From: Diphasiastrum complanatum
Lineage: Eukaryota; Streptophyta; Lycopodiopsida; Lycopodiales; Lycopodiaceae
NCBI GenBank assembly: GCA_029204225.1
Contig: CM055104.1
Coordinates: 23,608,285-23,672,284 of the forward strand
Length of the DNA stretch: 64,000 bases
Direction of reading: 5' to 3'
Shown one piece after another: positions 55,370 to 64,000 of this stretch. The translations under genes and the position numbers were made by a program. Below the pieces are notes generated by a model. The model did no database searches. It was not told the DNA's origin and saw only the letters and a program-made list of their open reading frames with translations. The first letter of the stretch is position 1; each line of letters starts with the position of its first letter.

Positions 55370-56240
55370 TGAGTCAAATGCTCAAATATCATTTAGAAAA
55401 ACTACCAAAATTTTTCCTAAATATGGCCAAAGAACGCTATTCATCAGGGTCATAAAAGTTTTCGGAGCATTGGTGATCCCAAACAGCATCACCCTAAACT
55501 CATAATGATCATGACAAGTTTTGAAAGTTGTTTTCGAGACATCTTTTGCCTTAATATGGACTTGATGTTATCTCGAACATAGATCTATTTAACTAAAATA
55601 TCTAGCCCCGTTGAGCTAATCAAACAATTCTAGACATAGGGGTACTTATTCTTAATTGTGACTTTATTTAATGCTCTATAGTCTACGCATAAATGCATAG
55701 ACCTTTCTTTCTTTTAAACTAAAAGATAACGTCCTGACCATTTTTTTAAAAGAGGGTATTATCCTAATAACTCCTTTGGAGAGTGGGGGCCCAAATTGTA
55801 GAGCCAATCCCTCCCTAACACTAAGTCGGTATAGTCCAAATGCAGGATTTGGAAGTTCAGGTTATCTTGATAGCCCTGAATCAACTACTTGTTTCTGTAA
55901 TTTCTTGACTAGGGTGTAATTGATAAAGTTAGTGGTTGCCCGATTGTCCACCATTACTCTTACTGTCTGATTGTCAATCTTCCTATGCATACATACTAGG
56001 TTGTGAGGCCCAAAGTTGGAGGGTCTCCCTAACATAGCAGAGGTCAAATGACAATGGTGCTCATGATCTTCATGAAACACCTCTATTTCAATAGCTACTG
56101 AAGTAGTGGGGAAACTCATAGTCTGAACAAGGTGTACTTGCTTGTTATCTTTCTTTTTATTAGATAGTCGTTTAGGACATTGTCTGATTGTGTGACCTTT
56201 ACCCATGCAGACAAAACACAACAACAGTCGAGAAAGAATG
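55370..56240 (-). pseudogene. Gypsy zinc knuckle-protease-RT fragment, minus strand
   Basis: From right to left: zinc knuckle CFVCMGKGHTIRQC (CX2CX4HX4C intact) near 56200, then a protease whose active site reads VMVDNRATTNFI where the family has DSGA, so the catalytic Asp-Ser/Thr-Gly triad is lost; PR end DLVLGRDWL near 55815; RT pieces with CVDYRALNKVTIKNKYP near 55660, YEFRVMLFGITNAPKTF near 55500 and an active site reading VVFLNDI where the family has FLDDI. Frame changes and stops are frequent. A chromovirus-like layout. Confidence 0.88.
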
Positions 56241-56304
56241 GCGAAGTGTAAGCCAATGTTGGCTTGTTGTCATGTACCCCATGTTCAATCCATAATTTAT
56301 CTTG

Positions 56305-57205
56305 GGTGATAAGAATGACCATTATCCCAATGTGGTGTTGTCTTGGTTGGATCGCTAAAATAGTCATTTTTCCCTGTCCGATTCACTTGACAGTACTAAG
56401 ATTGCTATTGCTCTCATGTTTTTATGTGGGAAGGCATTTACATAGTTGCAAGATCTTAAGGATAGGGCAAATGGCCCTACCACGTAGGACACCTTTCAAC
56501 ATGCCTTCAAGGTGGCATTTTCATCAATCGTCGATGATTTTGAACATTATTATCGATTTGTTACTATAGATATGCGAAATAGACCGTTAGATGCCTGTTT
56601 GAAAGAATTTCAGAAAGTGTTGTCTTAATTCGTGAATCAAGTCGTCCCAACACTGGTTAAATTACATTTTATTTTGGGGTTTCCTAAAGAATATCAGCTT
56701 GAAGTGTGGCATAACCAACCGCAAAGCACTTCTAAAGATCCACTTCACTTTGCAAAGATCTTCGACGATACCCATTTTGGTGCTCGGAAGGAGCAAGCCA
56801 TGCCCAAGGCTGAATCTAAGGAGAAGAAATTCTTCAAGAAGTGGGGCAAAGATAAGATGGACATTGGTTCCCAAGGTCGGAAAGAACAAGTCGAGTTGGA
56901 TTGCTCGGAATATGACAAGGCAAGGACCCCGCGGTTTGTGTTTCTCTCGTGTGGACACCTTGCAAAAGACTGCCCGAAAAACCAAAAGAAGATTGCAAGT
57001 CAGCCCAAATCTTCTAAGGCAAAAGGTAATTATATTATTTCTTTTGTTGATTTATCCTTTAACGAATGATTTGGTTTGTGAAAACTGTTGTTTTAATATA
57101 GTTGTTTTTGGCCCCCATGATCTTATTCGGATGAATGGATTTGTGGGCCCCCAAGCTATGAATGTCTTATTTGATGATGGTTCTACTTATCATTTTGTTG
57201 ATTAA
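56305..57205 (+). pseudogene. Gypsy gag-protease fragment, plus strand
   Basis: Gag: DHYPNVVLSWLDR, IALMFLCGKAFT, DDFEHYYRFVTIDMRNRPL, KLHFILGFPKEYQLEVW, a Lys-rich stretch, then a degenerate zinc knuckle FVFLSCGHLAKDCPKN in which the first cysteine is lost. After a stop near 57069 another frame gives the protease start, NVLFDDGSTYHFVD (family DSGS reads DDGS). It lies head to head with the minus-strand fragment to its left; the two meet within about 65 bp. They are related but clearly diverged copies. Confidence 0.85.
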
Positions 57206-58180
57206 AGATTGGTGCAGAAACTCCAACTGACTTCCCTAAATACGAGGTCAACCTCCTAACCACATAACCTTAGGACCTTACCTTAGAATCCTATGGGCAC
57301 TCTCCATGCCATAGTACAGGTTGTAGGTACGCAAGTATAGCAGGTACAAGGAGATGGAGGGGGGAAGATTTCCCTCCTTTGGTGTAATCCTTCTTGAAAA
57401 AAAATTATGTTCATGGCAAGAGGACTTACAAAGGCATGAGGAGGCCTTAAGAAAGACAAAAGGATGGCTAAAGAGTGGAAAGAGATGAGCCCCCTCCCTT
57501 CTATACCTGCAAATAGCACAAAGGGGAGGTGTATGCTCAACTCCTTCCCCTCTCCAAAAGATTTCAATTTTTTTAATTTATTAGTCTCAATTATTAGCTT
57601 TCAAGGTTTATTTATCTTCTTTAGCTTAAAGCTTATATATTATATTTAAGCTTTTTAAAAATACACCTTCTTAAAAGTCAAGCTTCTGTTAAAAGTACTT
57701 TTCTATTAAGCCTAAGCTTTGAAGAGCTTAGCAAAGCTTGGAGTTACATGCAGAGCTTCATTTGTACTCCAAGGCTTTTGTATATATGTACTTAATTAAA
57801 GCCATGCTTTAAAAACTTTTGCAAAACTTGTTAGATAAATTGTAGTCTGCATATTGCCTGCGCAAGGACAGCCCGCGTAGAGACGGTCGTGCATGCGCAC
57901 GGGCTTGGAAATTTCTTTATTGCAGCTTCCAAAAAGAAAAATTGAAAGATAGTCGAATTGGATTGTTTTCCAAAACAACCAGTAACCAGCATTTTTTGAT
58001 GGTTGTCTTATCTAGCATAAGAGGCTTGTCTTTTATGCAAATGACGTCAAAATTGAACACAATGAAAAGCAAAGTTTTTCACAACGATCCCACCATGAGG
58101 GATAAGCTTTTCAGACACAAACTTGTTTTAACCAACCAAAATAGAGTTAGAATTATTGCACCTTTGCATGAAGATTTGTG
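57206..58180. other. Non-coding stretch with an AAGCTT-rich segment
   Basis: Between 57595 and 57830 AAGCTT/AGCTTT/AAAGCTT motifs recur more than ten times. No gene recognised; a minus-strand frame near 57800-57978 and a plus-strand one at 57942-58187 are unassigned. Confidence 0.4.
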
Positions 58181-58192
58181 GATCTGATACCA
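58181..58192 (-). promoter_or_regulatory. Minus-strand primer-binding site-like sequence
   Basis: GATCTGATACCA is the complement of TGGTATCAGATC, close to the tRNA-Met-type PBS, and is followed after two bases by TGTGACAACCCCC, which could be an LTR end. This suggests a minus-strand LTR starting at 58195, but its other end was not found. Confidence 0.4.
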
Positions 58193-58949
58193 AATGTGAC
58201 AACCCCCATCATCGAAGCCAATCTACGTAAGGACACAATCATGTGACAACGTTGTGAAATTGCCCATCCATAGAGATATTGCCATCTCACCAGCCTCGTG
58301 CATTGGAGCTATAGACCACCATCGAGCACACTAAGGTCTCCCTCAGGCTACAGCGTCCCATACCATCGCATCCTACCTTCAACCCTCGCATACCTTCATC
58401 GCTTAGCAAGATAACGTCTTGGCCTAACATGTCGGAAGAGCTCTTCATTCTGCAGGTGAGAATGAATGCCTAGCTCATGGAGATCCAACTTTATATACAT
58501 AGTACAGGTGGGGTCATCTCCCGAACATGGTCAACTCATAACCATGGACATGCGTCAGTTGAGTATGATTTGTATGAACATAAGCCTCTAGTCGATCTTG
58601 AGCCTTGGAAAGACTTAATCATGCCAACACTAGATGTGGCTACATTTGAGTTAGAAACTCTACAGCACTAGGTACCTTTTGGGGAATGCCAAGGGCAGTC
58701 GGACTAGCTGGCCGAAACCCATAGTTGGGCTTAGAAGGGGCTCATACTATGGACACCTGCTGAATCATGCTGACTCGGGGTGCTGGGTAGCCTAGTAATA
58801 AAATCCATTAAGATACTCTCCCAACAACGGAGGAATATCTAGGAACTGTGGTTAACCTCGATGGTTTACACGCTCTGCTTTGTTCATCTAACAAGGCATG
58901 CAATGCTATATGTACTCACTAACATATCGCCACATACGTGGCTGTTAAC
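58193..58949. other. Possible LTR of a minus-strand element
   Basis: No gene seen. It could be the LTR implied by the PBS-like site at 58181-58192; no matching TG...CA partner was identified. Confidence 0.3.
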
Positions 58950-59657
58950 CAATTTTTTAGCACATAAAATCGAGCTAAATTAAGAATATTCAATTTTTAT
59001 GTTATTTCTTATATGAAGTTGATTAAATCAGTAGGTGATAGGCACAAATTTGGCCTGTATATCCCATGCCGATGGGCTCACAGTTCGCCCAAAAAGCACT
59101 ACCAATTTTCTAAAATAAATTAGCCTTAGAGTTCACTATAAAGTTTTTGTTTCGACTTATTATGCCAGATTTCATCTATGTAACCTCAAATTTTATTAAT
59201 ATATCGAGATATCTAAGATTTTACAGGACATCCTTTTCTATGAAACCCAAGAAAAAATCTGAGACCAAAGAGATTGAAAAGAATCAACATCAGCCCAGTA
59301 TCAGCAAATCCTGTACAAATCACCGACAAAATGTTTTAAGGGGCTGAATTGGAAACCCTAGCAAAGAAGCAAGGCACACTCAAAATGACATCAAGATTTG
59401 AGGACAGGACCTTGAAAGACAAAGTAAAACCTTCCAAAGATAGCGACAGCCTTAAACGAGTATAACTCATCGCAAACACAATGGGACATTTCAACATGAA
59501 AAAAGAAAAGAAAAAGAAAAGAAGAATGAAAAGTCTCCTCTTCTTGCTGTATAAAAGACAAGGGGTGACCACTACCTTACAGATCCTTGACCAAAGTACA
59601 AGGGGCCTAACCTTTCTAAATGAGAATGGGAAATGGATATCTATCAATTCTCCCTTT
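58950..59657 (+). repeat. Tat-like leader plus start of an unknown ORF
   Basis: Matches the reverse complement of 44461-45085 over ~550 bp. After the leader (GCCAGATTTCATCTATGTAA, TTTTATTAATAT) the coding-like part reads FEDRTLKDKVKPSKDSDSLK and, from 59481, MGHFNMKKEKKKKRR and RGLTFLNENGKWISI. The reading runs into the LTR at 59658, so the gypsy element to the right inserted into this older sequence. Confidence 0.7.
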
Positions 59658-60462
59658 TGTTAGGCCTAATTTGGCCCTAAGAATATACATTGTAAATATG
59701 AGTTGAATTTGAATATATTTGAAGTTTTATTAGTGATGTATTTGCAATGGAAAATGTAATTACATGGTTAGGTAGTTAGGATAGGACAGGTCGCTTTAGG
59801 ATAATTGATATTACAGAGTTGGAATAGGTAGGCAAGTTAAAGTATGGTCATATTCATTAGGAAGCTGAACAGACTGTGAGCAACCGCAAGATTGACGATT
59901 GCGATCTTCATGCGGTTGTTGCGGGAAGCTGAATCGACCCATTGTGGTCATTGTGAAGCTTGGCGATACCTAGTTGCGGTATCCAAGCAAAGGGATAAAT
60001 AGGTCATTTGGGGCCAATTGGGACACACTTGATTTTACACTGTTCAGCAGTAGTATAGTCAGGCGTCAGAAGGGTGAGAGCTGAGCATTTGTATGTTCAA
60101 TATTCTGGACTCCATATTCTACTGCAGGTAGCAAGAGGAATTTCCTTGCCTAAGACCTTATAAGCAGTGACAATGTTGACTCTGTTTACTATTCAAATTG
60201 TAATTTTAGATGTTTGGCATTGGATCAGTTACATGGAATGCAATTGAGTAGATGTTATTACTTTGTGTATGCACATTGTTGTGATGGATAATCCTAGGTT
60301 CTATAAGGACGATGTTTAACTAGTTTGTTGTTTTGTACTGTTGCAATGGAATATAGCATGTGTATGCGCTAATTAGACTTAGGGGAATTGTCCTTGGTTT
60401 AATAGGGGTTCCATTGCCATAATAAGGACCAGGTAGTTGAGGGATAAAACACCTCCCCAACA
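59658..60462 (+). mobile_element. Gypsy 5' LTR, 805 bp
   Basis: Starts TGTTAGGCC and ends CCTCCCCAACA (TGTT/AACA ends) and is followed within six bases by a gypsy-type PBS and then gag. No second LTR lies in the window, so it was identified by its ends and context. Confidence 0.85.
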
Positions 60463-60467
60463 CCTTT

Positions 60468-60487
60468 TTGGTTCCGTTGTCGGGACG
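60468..60487 (+). promoter_or_regulatory. Gypsy primer-binding site
   Basis: TTGGTTCCGTTGTCGGGACG resembles the TTGGCGCCGTTGCCGGGGAC type of plant gypsy elements, with several substitutions. Confidence 0.75.
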
Positions 60488-60570
60488 GATTTTAGTGGTA
60501 GCCTACTCTGTATAGGAAAGAATTTGCATTATGGGTAGAATTATCGGAGGAAGGAGTGGAGTCGTCTTGA

Positions 60571-62058
60571 ATGTCTACAGGTGCAGGTTGTTCGGATTTG
60601 GGGAAACCCACGATCATTCGTGGAATGGAGGCTGTCATGATAGGGCAAACTTGGGCGGCCATATTCCAGTGCTTTAAGGGCAAGAAACATGACGATCCTG
60701 ACATGCACATACACCAATTTCTGGTTGTTTGTCAGGCAAATTGTGAAACTGAACATATTCGGAAATTGGAGTTATTTTAGACCACTTTGAAAGGGAATTC
60801 CCTATAGTGGTATTCACATTATCGTTTGCAAGAGGATGAGGAAATTCTGGACAAACTACAAGCCATAAAACATAAAAGGAAGGAAGATGTTTTGGCGTAT
60901 GTCCAGAGATTCAAGGTGCTGGAAAAAAGGTTGCAAGAACCATTAACGGACGCTAAACGCGTCAAGTATTTTCGACATGGCCTTCAAAAAGTGCTCAGGA
61001 GGGGTACCACATCTTTACACCGGACAACGGTTGGAACACATTTTGGAGAGGAGGAAATTAGGAAGAAATACCGGAAGCATTGACGACACCACAAACGAAG
61101 CATTTGTCATGTCATCTAACATATAATTGTAAAGTGCTCGTCGAGCGCTTTCCAACGCACAAAGTCTGACAATTCCACAGAGTCGGATGACGATTCGTCT
61201 TCCGATAATGGAAAGAAGTCTAATAAACACAAGAAGAAAGCTAAGACTAAAGAGCCAGTACCTGCTCGAAATAATGATGTGGTGACCACGGAATTCCGAC
61301 AGGGGGATGTGAAATTCTGCAGAAATTGCAATCAAAATGGGCATTATAGTAGTGAATGTCCCAATGGATCACGTTATAGTCGTTGGACGAATGAATGTCG
61401 GCGATTGCAGGCCGTAAGATCCACCAGAGCCTTTGCAATACAAACGTAGCAGCAGCAACAACCACAACCTCAACTGCAACATCCACAAGGGCAATATTAG
61501 CAACCTCAACAGATGCCACCACAGATGCAGCAATACCCAACACCATATCAGCAAGGAAACTAGATGGTGCCACGACCATTTGAAAGGCAAGTGCGGTTTA
61601 GACCAGACTTACCAAAGGATGTCTGCAATTTTTGCAGTCAGAGGGGCCATCGCTATTTCAACTGCGTGTTATATCATCGACAGTGTGTTGGAAACTTGGA
61701 GAGAGGATTGCCTCCACCAAGGTTGAATAACCGTTTCAATGACCATAACGTTATGCAAAATCCACCACAGAATCCTGGAGGGATGAATGGTCTTGAGCAG
61801 CAAGCAGCGGTACAGGTAATCACGATGGAGGAACCACCGTTAATTGATGTGCAAGCAGCAGTTACGCACCACAAAGAGAAAGGAAAGGCAATAATCCGAG
61901 AGGGAACTGTTGAAGACATCGGACATCTAATCCTGATATTGGTCAGATGGCAAAGGGCCCCCGGAGGTGTTGCAACAGTTGCATCGGACACAAGGGCCAA
62001 ATTCCTCGCGAGAGTTGGTGGATATGGTTGTGGATTAGATCACGGAATTTGTGCATAA
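60571..62058 (+). pseudogene. Gypsy gag with two zinc knuckles and a Gln-rich linker
   Basis: Gag core: KKHDDPDMHIHQFLVVCQA, IRKLELF, then DKLQAIKHKRKEDVLAYVQR and AKRVKYFRHGLQKVLRRG. After a disturbed stretch (61084-61180) an acidic/Lys-rich part (DDSSSDNGKKSNKHKKKAK) leads to zinc knuckle 1, CRNCNQNGHYSSEC (61318-61359), a Gln/Pro-rich linker with two stops (61447-61560), then zinc knuckle 2, CNFCSQRGHRYFNC (61624-61665). A Pro/Asn-rich tail follows. Both knuckles keep CX2CX4HX4C. Stops near 60780, 61084, 61447, 61498 and 61561, plus frame changes, break it. Gag packages the element RNA; two separated knuckles are unusual for a plant gypsy element. Confidence 0.85.
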
Positions 62059-62523
62059 TTATAAGTTTCAGGTCACGGTGGGCCAATTATTGCAAATTGC
62101 ACCTTATTTCGCAGAATCCATACGGTCTAGATTGTCGGGGATTAAAATATTGGAAGGAATTCCTACAGGACCAGTTAATGCGATTGTTCAGTCAACGGAA
62201 CACCTGAATTCGAAATACAATAGAGGCCGCAGTGACGACGACGTCAGGAGGGTGTTGAAACATTTGAAGTGGAGCATGCTTTCCCAGATAATTTCCAAGC
62301 ATTACTCCAGCAGAGACAAGCATGAACAATTGACATGGCAAAGCGACTGCTGGAAGCACAACAGGAGGCAAGACAACAACTAGAAAGGCAACAACTGGAA
62401 AAGCAGCAGATGGAAAGGCGACAACTCGAGGAGCAGCAGAAACAAACATGTGAAATTTGTAATGCAGAATACCGCATTTTTGGAATTAACATATGTTTGA
62501 GCTTTAACAGAAAAAAAATATAG
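62059..62523 (+). pseudogene. Gypsy pre-protease region and Gln-rich coiled coil
   Basis: The frame reads VHNYKFQVTVGQLLQIAPYF and AESIRSRLSGIKIL, the kind of LLxIAP segment that precedes the protease in some gypsy polyproteins. After a frame change comes KRLLEAQQEARQQLERQQLE (62335-62450), a strong coiled-coil repeat, then CEICNAEY. No protease active site follows; the next ~180 bp are unassigned and beyond them sequence runs the other way, so the element is truncated here. Confidence 0.6.
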
Positions 62524-62699
62524 AGGTGCATCAGGGACTACATGAAGAACTTAAATAACCATTACCTTCCTACGAGGAGTCTCATACACGTCTTCACTAC
62601 CTAAGGGTCTTTATAGGTAAATCAATATTTAAGAGGACGCTTCATTGATTCACAGTTTTTTATCATGGTGGAAAATGATAAGTTCAGTATGACTTGAAT

Positions 62700-64000
62700 A
62701 GAAATCAAATCGATACGACATAGAATGACGACCACGCAGCTTGCTACAGACTGTCCACCTCCCATTGCTTCATTGCCTCATATGAGAGGGACATGATCTG
62801 ACTTGTCTCAAGAGACAAGATACATCTTTGGATGATATTATCTTTCCCTCAGCGATACAACTAGCTAGAAATCAGCTGATAAAATTGAGCTTTGAATACA
62901 AGCATCCGTCGTTGCACCTTGGATAGTGATCGATCGGGTTGGCCATGTATCAAATACTCGACTATGTCTGCGACTCACTTTGGTATGCCATCCACATAAA
63001 ATAAAGTAGAATCTGGTAACACATCATTAGGTTGAGGATCCTTTTGTGTCAATTTGATTCGTGACACTTGTGTTACCACTATACAGACATCGAAACCTAG
63101 CAATAAGAGTAACCATCTAGTGATTCACTTTGTGTTTTAGGTCTTGTTGACTAGGTAAATCAATGGTTAATAATCAGTGTTGAATGCAAAGTGAGTTGTC
63201 ATAAGATAATGGCGAAAATTCTTGACCGTAAGGCTTCTCATTCAATCATTGAATAGTTAATTCTATCATCATTGAGTTGTCGACTCGTGAATCAGATGGG
63301 AAAGTCGTTCTTGTACTCGCGTGGTTGGGTCAAAATTGCTCCTATAGCATATACTTTGATGTGTCGGTATGCACATGAAATTCAATTCTCCAATTGGAAG
63401 GCTGTAAGATCAGTGCAGATATCAGTGCATCCTTCAGCTTTGGGAAAGCTTATAAGACTTTCTTTGTCCAATGTAGATGAATTGTTAGCTTGTAGATAGG
63501 ACATGCCAAATCCGCAAAAAACATAATAAAGATCCGATAGTAGTTGACATTTCTCACGAATATATAAATTTCACAAATCGTTCCAAGGGGTGGAAGATTC
63601 ATGATATTTCATATCTTAGATAGATTGGTGGCGATCCCATGTCTTCTTACTATGTGGCCTAAGATAAGACCTTGTGTGACCTAAAATTGGCATTTTTTCA
63701 GGTAATCAAAAATTTGCAGTGTTGTGAAATCACTTTTTCTAAATGAGATAAGTGTTTATCATTAAGTACAAATGCCATTTGCATGATGCATTGAAAAGGG
63801 CTCAAGGCATTACAAAGATCGAATGCCATACTTTGTAGGCATATGTACCATATTTAGTAGTAGCAAATGTAGTCTTGTGTTGATCTTTGGGTGCAATCTT
63901 GACTTGATTGTAGCCACTACAGCCATCCAAGAAATTGTAGGCTTCCACTCCAGCTACTCGATCCAGTACGCTTTTTGTGAACGGTAAGGGAATTTCAAAG
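62700..64000 (-). pseudogene. Gypsy RT-RNase H-integrase start, minus strand, runs off the window
   Basis: From the right edge leftward: FEIPLPFTKSVL, RT motif YNFLDGCSGYNQVKIAPKDQ near 63925, KTTFAT and TYAYKVW, much decayed RT middle, RNase H FHVHTDTSKYML near 63365, then FTSRQLNDDRINYSMIE near 63280, and linker/integrase start FYVDGIPK near 62970, MLVFKAQFYQLIS near 62880 and GKDNIIQRC near 62835. The YxDD region is lost. Many stops. Style resembles the 28.6-31.7 kb element. The RT N-terminus lies beyond 64000. Confidence 0.88.

Noticed and set aside
58193-58949. Definite LTR call
   Set aside because: Only a PBS-like complement and one possible LTR end were seen; the partner end and TSD were not found, so it was left as a possibility.

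Overview
This window looks like nuclear DNA of a land plant with a large, repeat-choked genome. Every confidently recognised coding piece belongs to a plant transposable-element family: a Helitron, Ty1/copia, Ty3/gypsy (including a lineage with an archaeal-type RNase H, as in plant Tat elements), CACTA (En/Spm) and LINE. No host gene, tRNA or rRNA was recognised with confidence. The species cannot be named from this sequence; the nesting and decay would fit a fern, a gymnosperm or another large-genome plant, which is only a guess.

Layout. 0-5 kb: a Helitron replicase/helicase cut in two by an inversion. 2.5-7.6 kb: two ~1.03-kb copies of an unknown coding-like repeat in opposite orientation, the second directly behind a decayed RNase H. 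8-13 kb: mostly non-coding, with an LTR-like fragment, a GC-rich island and short tandem duplications. 13.2-21.6 kb: a copia integrase fragment, an old degenerate repeat array, then a copia element that is nearly complete inside but has lost almost all of its 5' LTR. 21.6-24.9 kb: a LINE-type region with a 739-bp unit repeated 2.5 times and an inverted fragment of the same unit. 25-28.2 kb: an unknown minus-strand protein remnant and a GGTCGAGAT-type minisatellite interrupted by a 378-bp element with inverted ends. 28.5-31.7 kb: minus-strand gypsy pol with an in-frame 297-bp duplication. 32.5-35.5 kb: a LINE 3' end and the 3' part of a spliced CACTA-type gene with subterminal repeats. 35.5-36.9 kb: the 3' end of a copia element. 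38.4-45.1 kb: Tat-like gypsy remnants (integrase, an intact archaeal-type RNase H, an unknown downstream ORF) interrupted by a solo copia LTR with a near-perfect target-site duplication. 45.2-47.9 kb: a CACTA Tnp2-type transposase joined to a gypsy RNase H/integrase fragment. 48.9-54.9 kb: a copia gag fragment, then mostly AT-rich non-coding DNA with fold-back repeats and microsatellites. 55.4-57.2 kb: two gypsy gag/protease remnants head to head. 58.9-64 kb: a Tat-like shared block, a gypsy 5' LTR with PBS and gag, then the start of another minus-strand gypsy pol that runs off the window.

The genes do not form a host pathway. The window records successive insertions, and nearly all reading frames carry stops, frameshifts or changed catalytic residues. 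The main exception is the 166-codon archaeal-type RNase H at 39.2-39.7 kb, whose four catalytic acidic residues are intact. All family calls are from motifs read by eye; no database search was possible.
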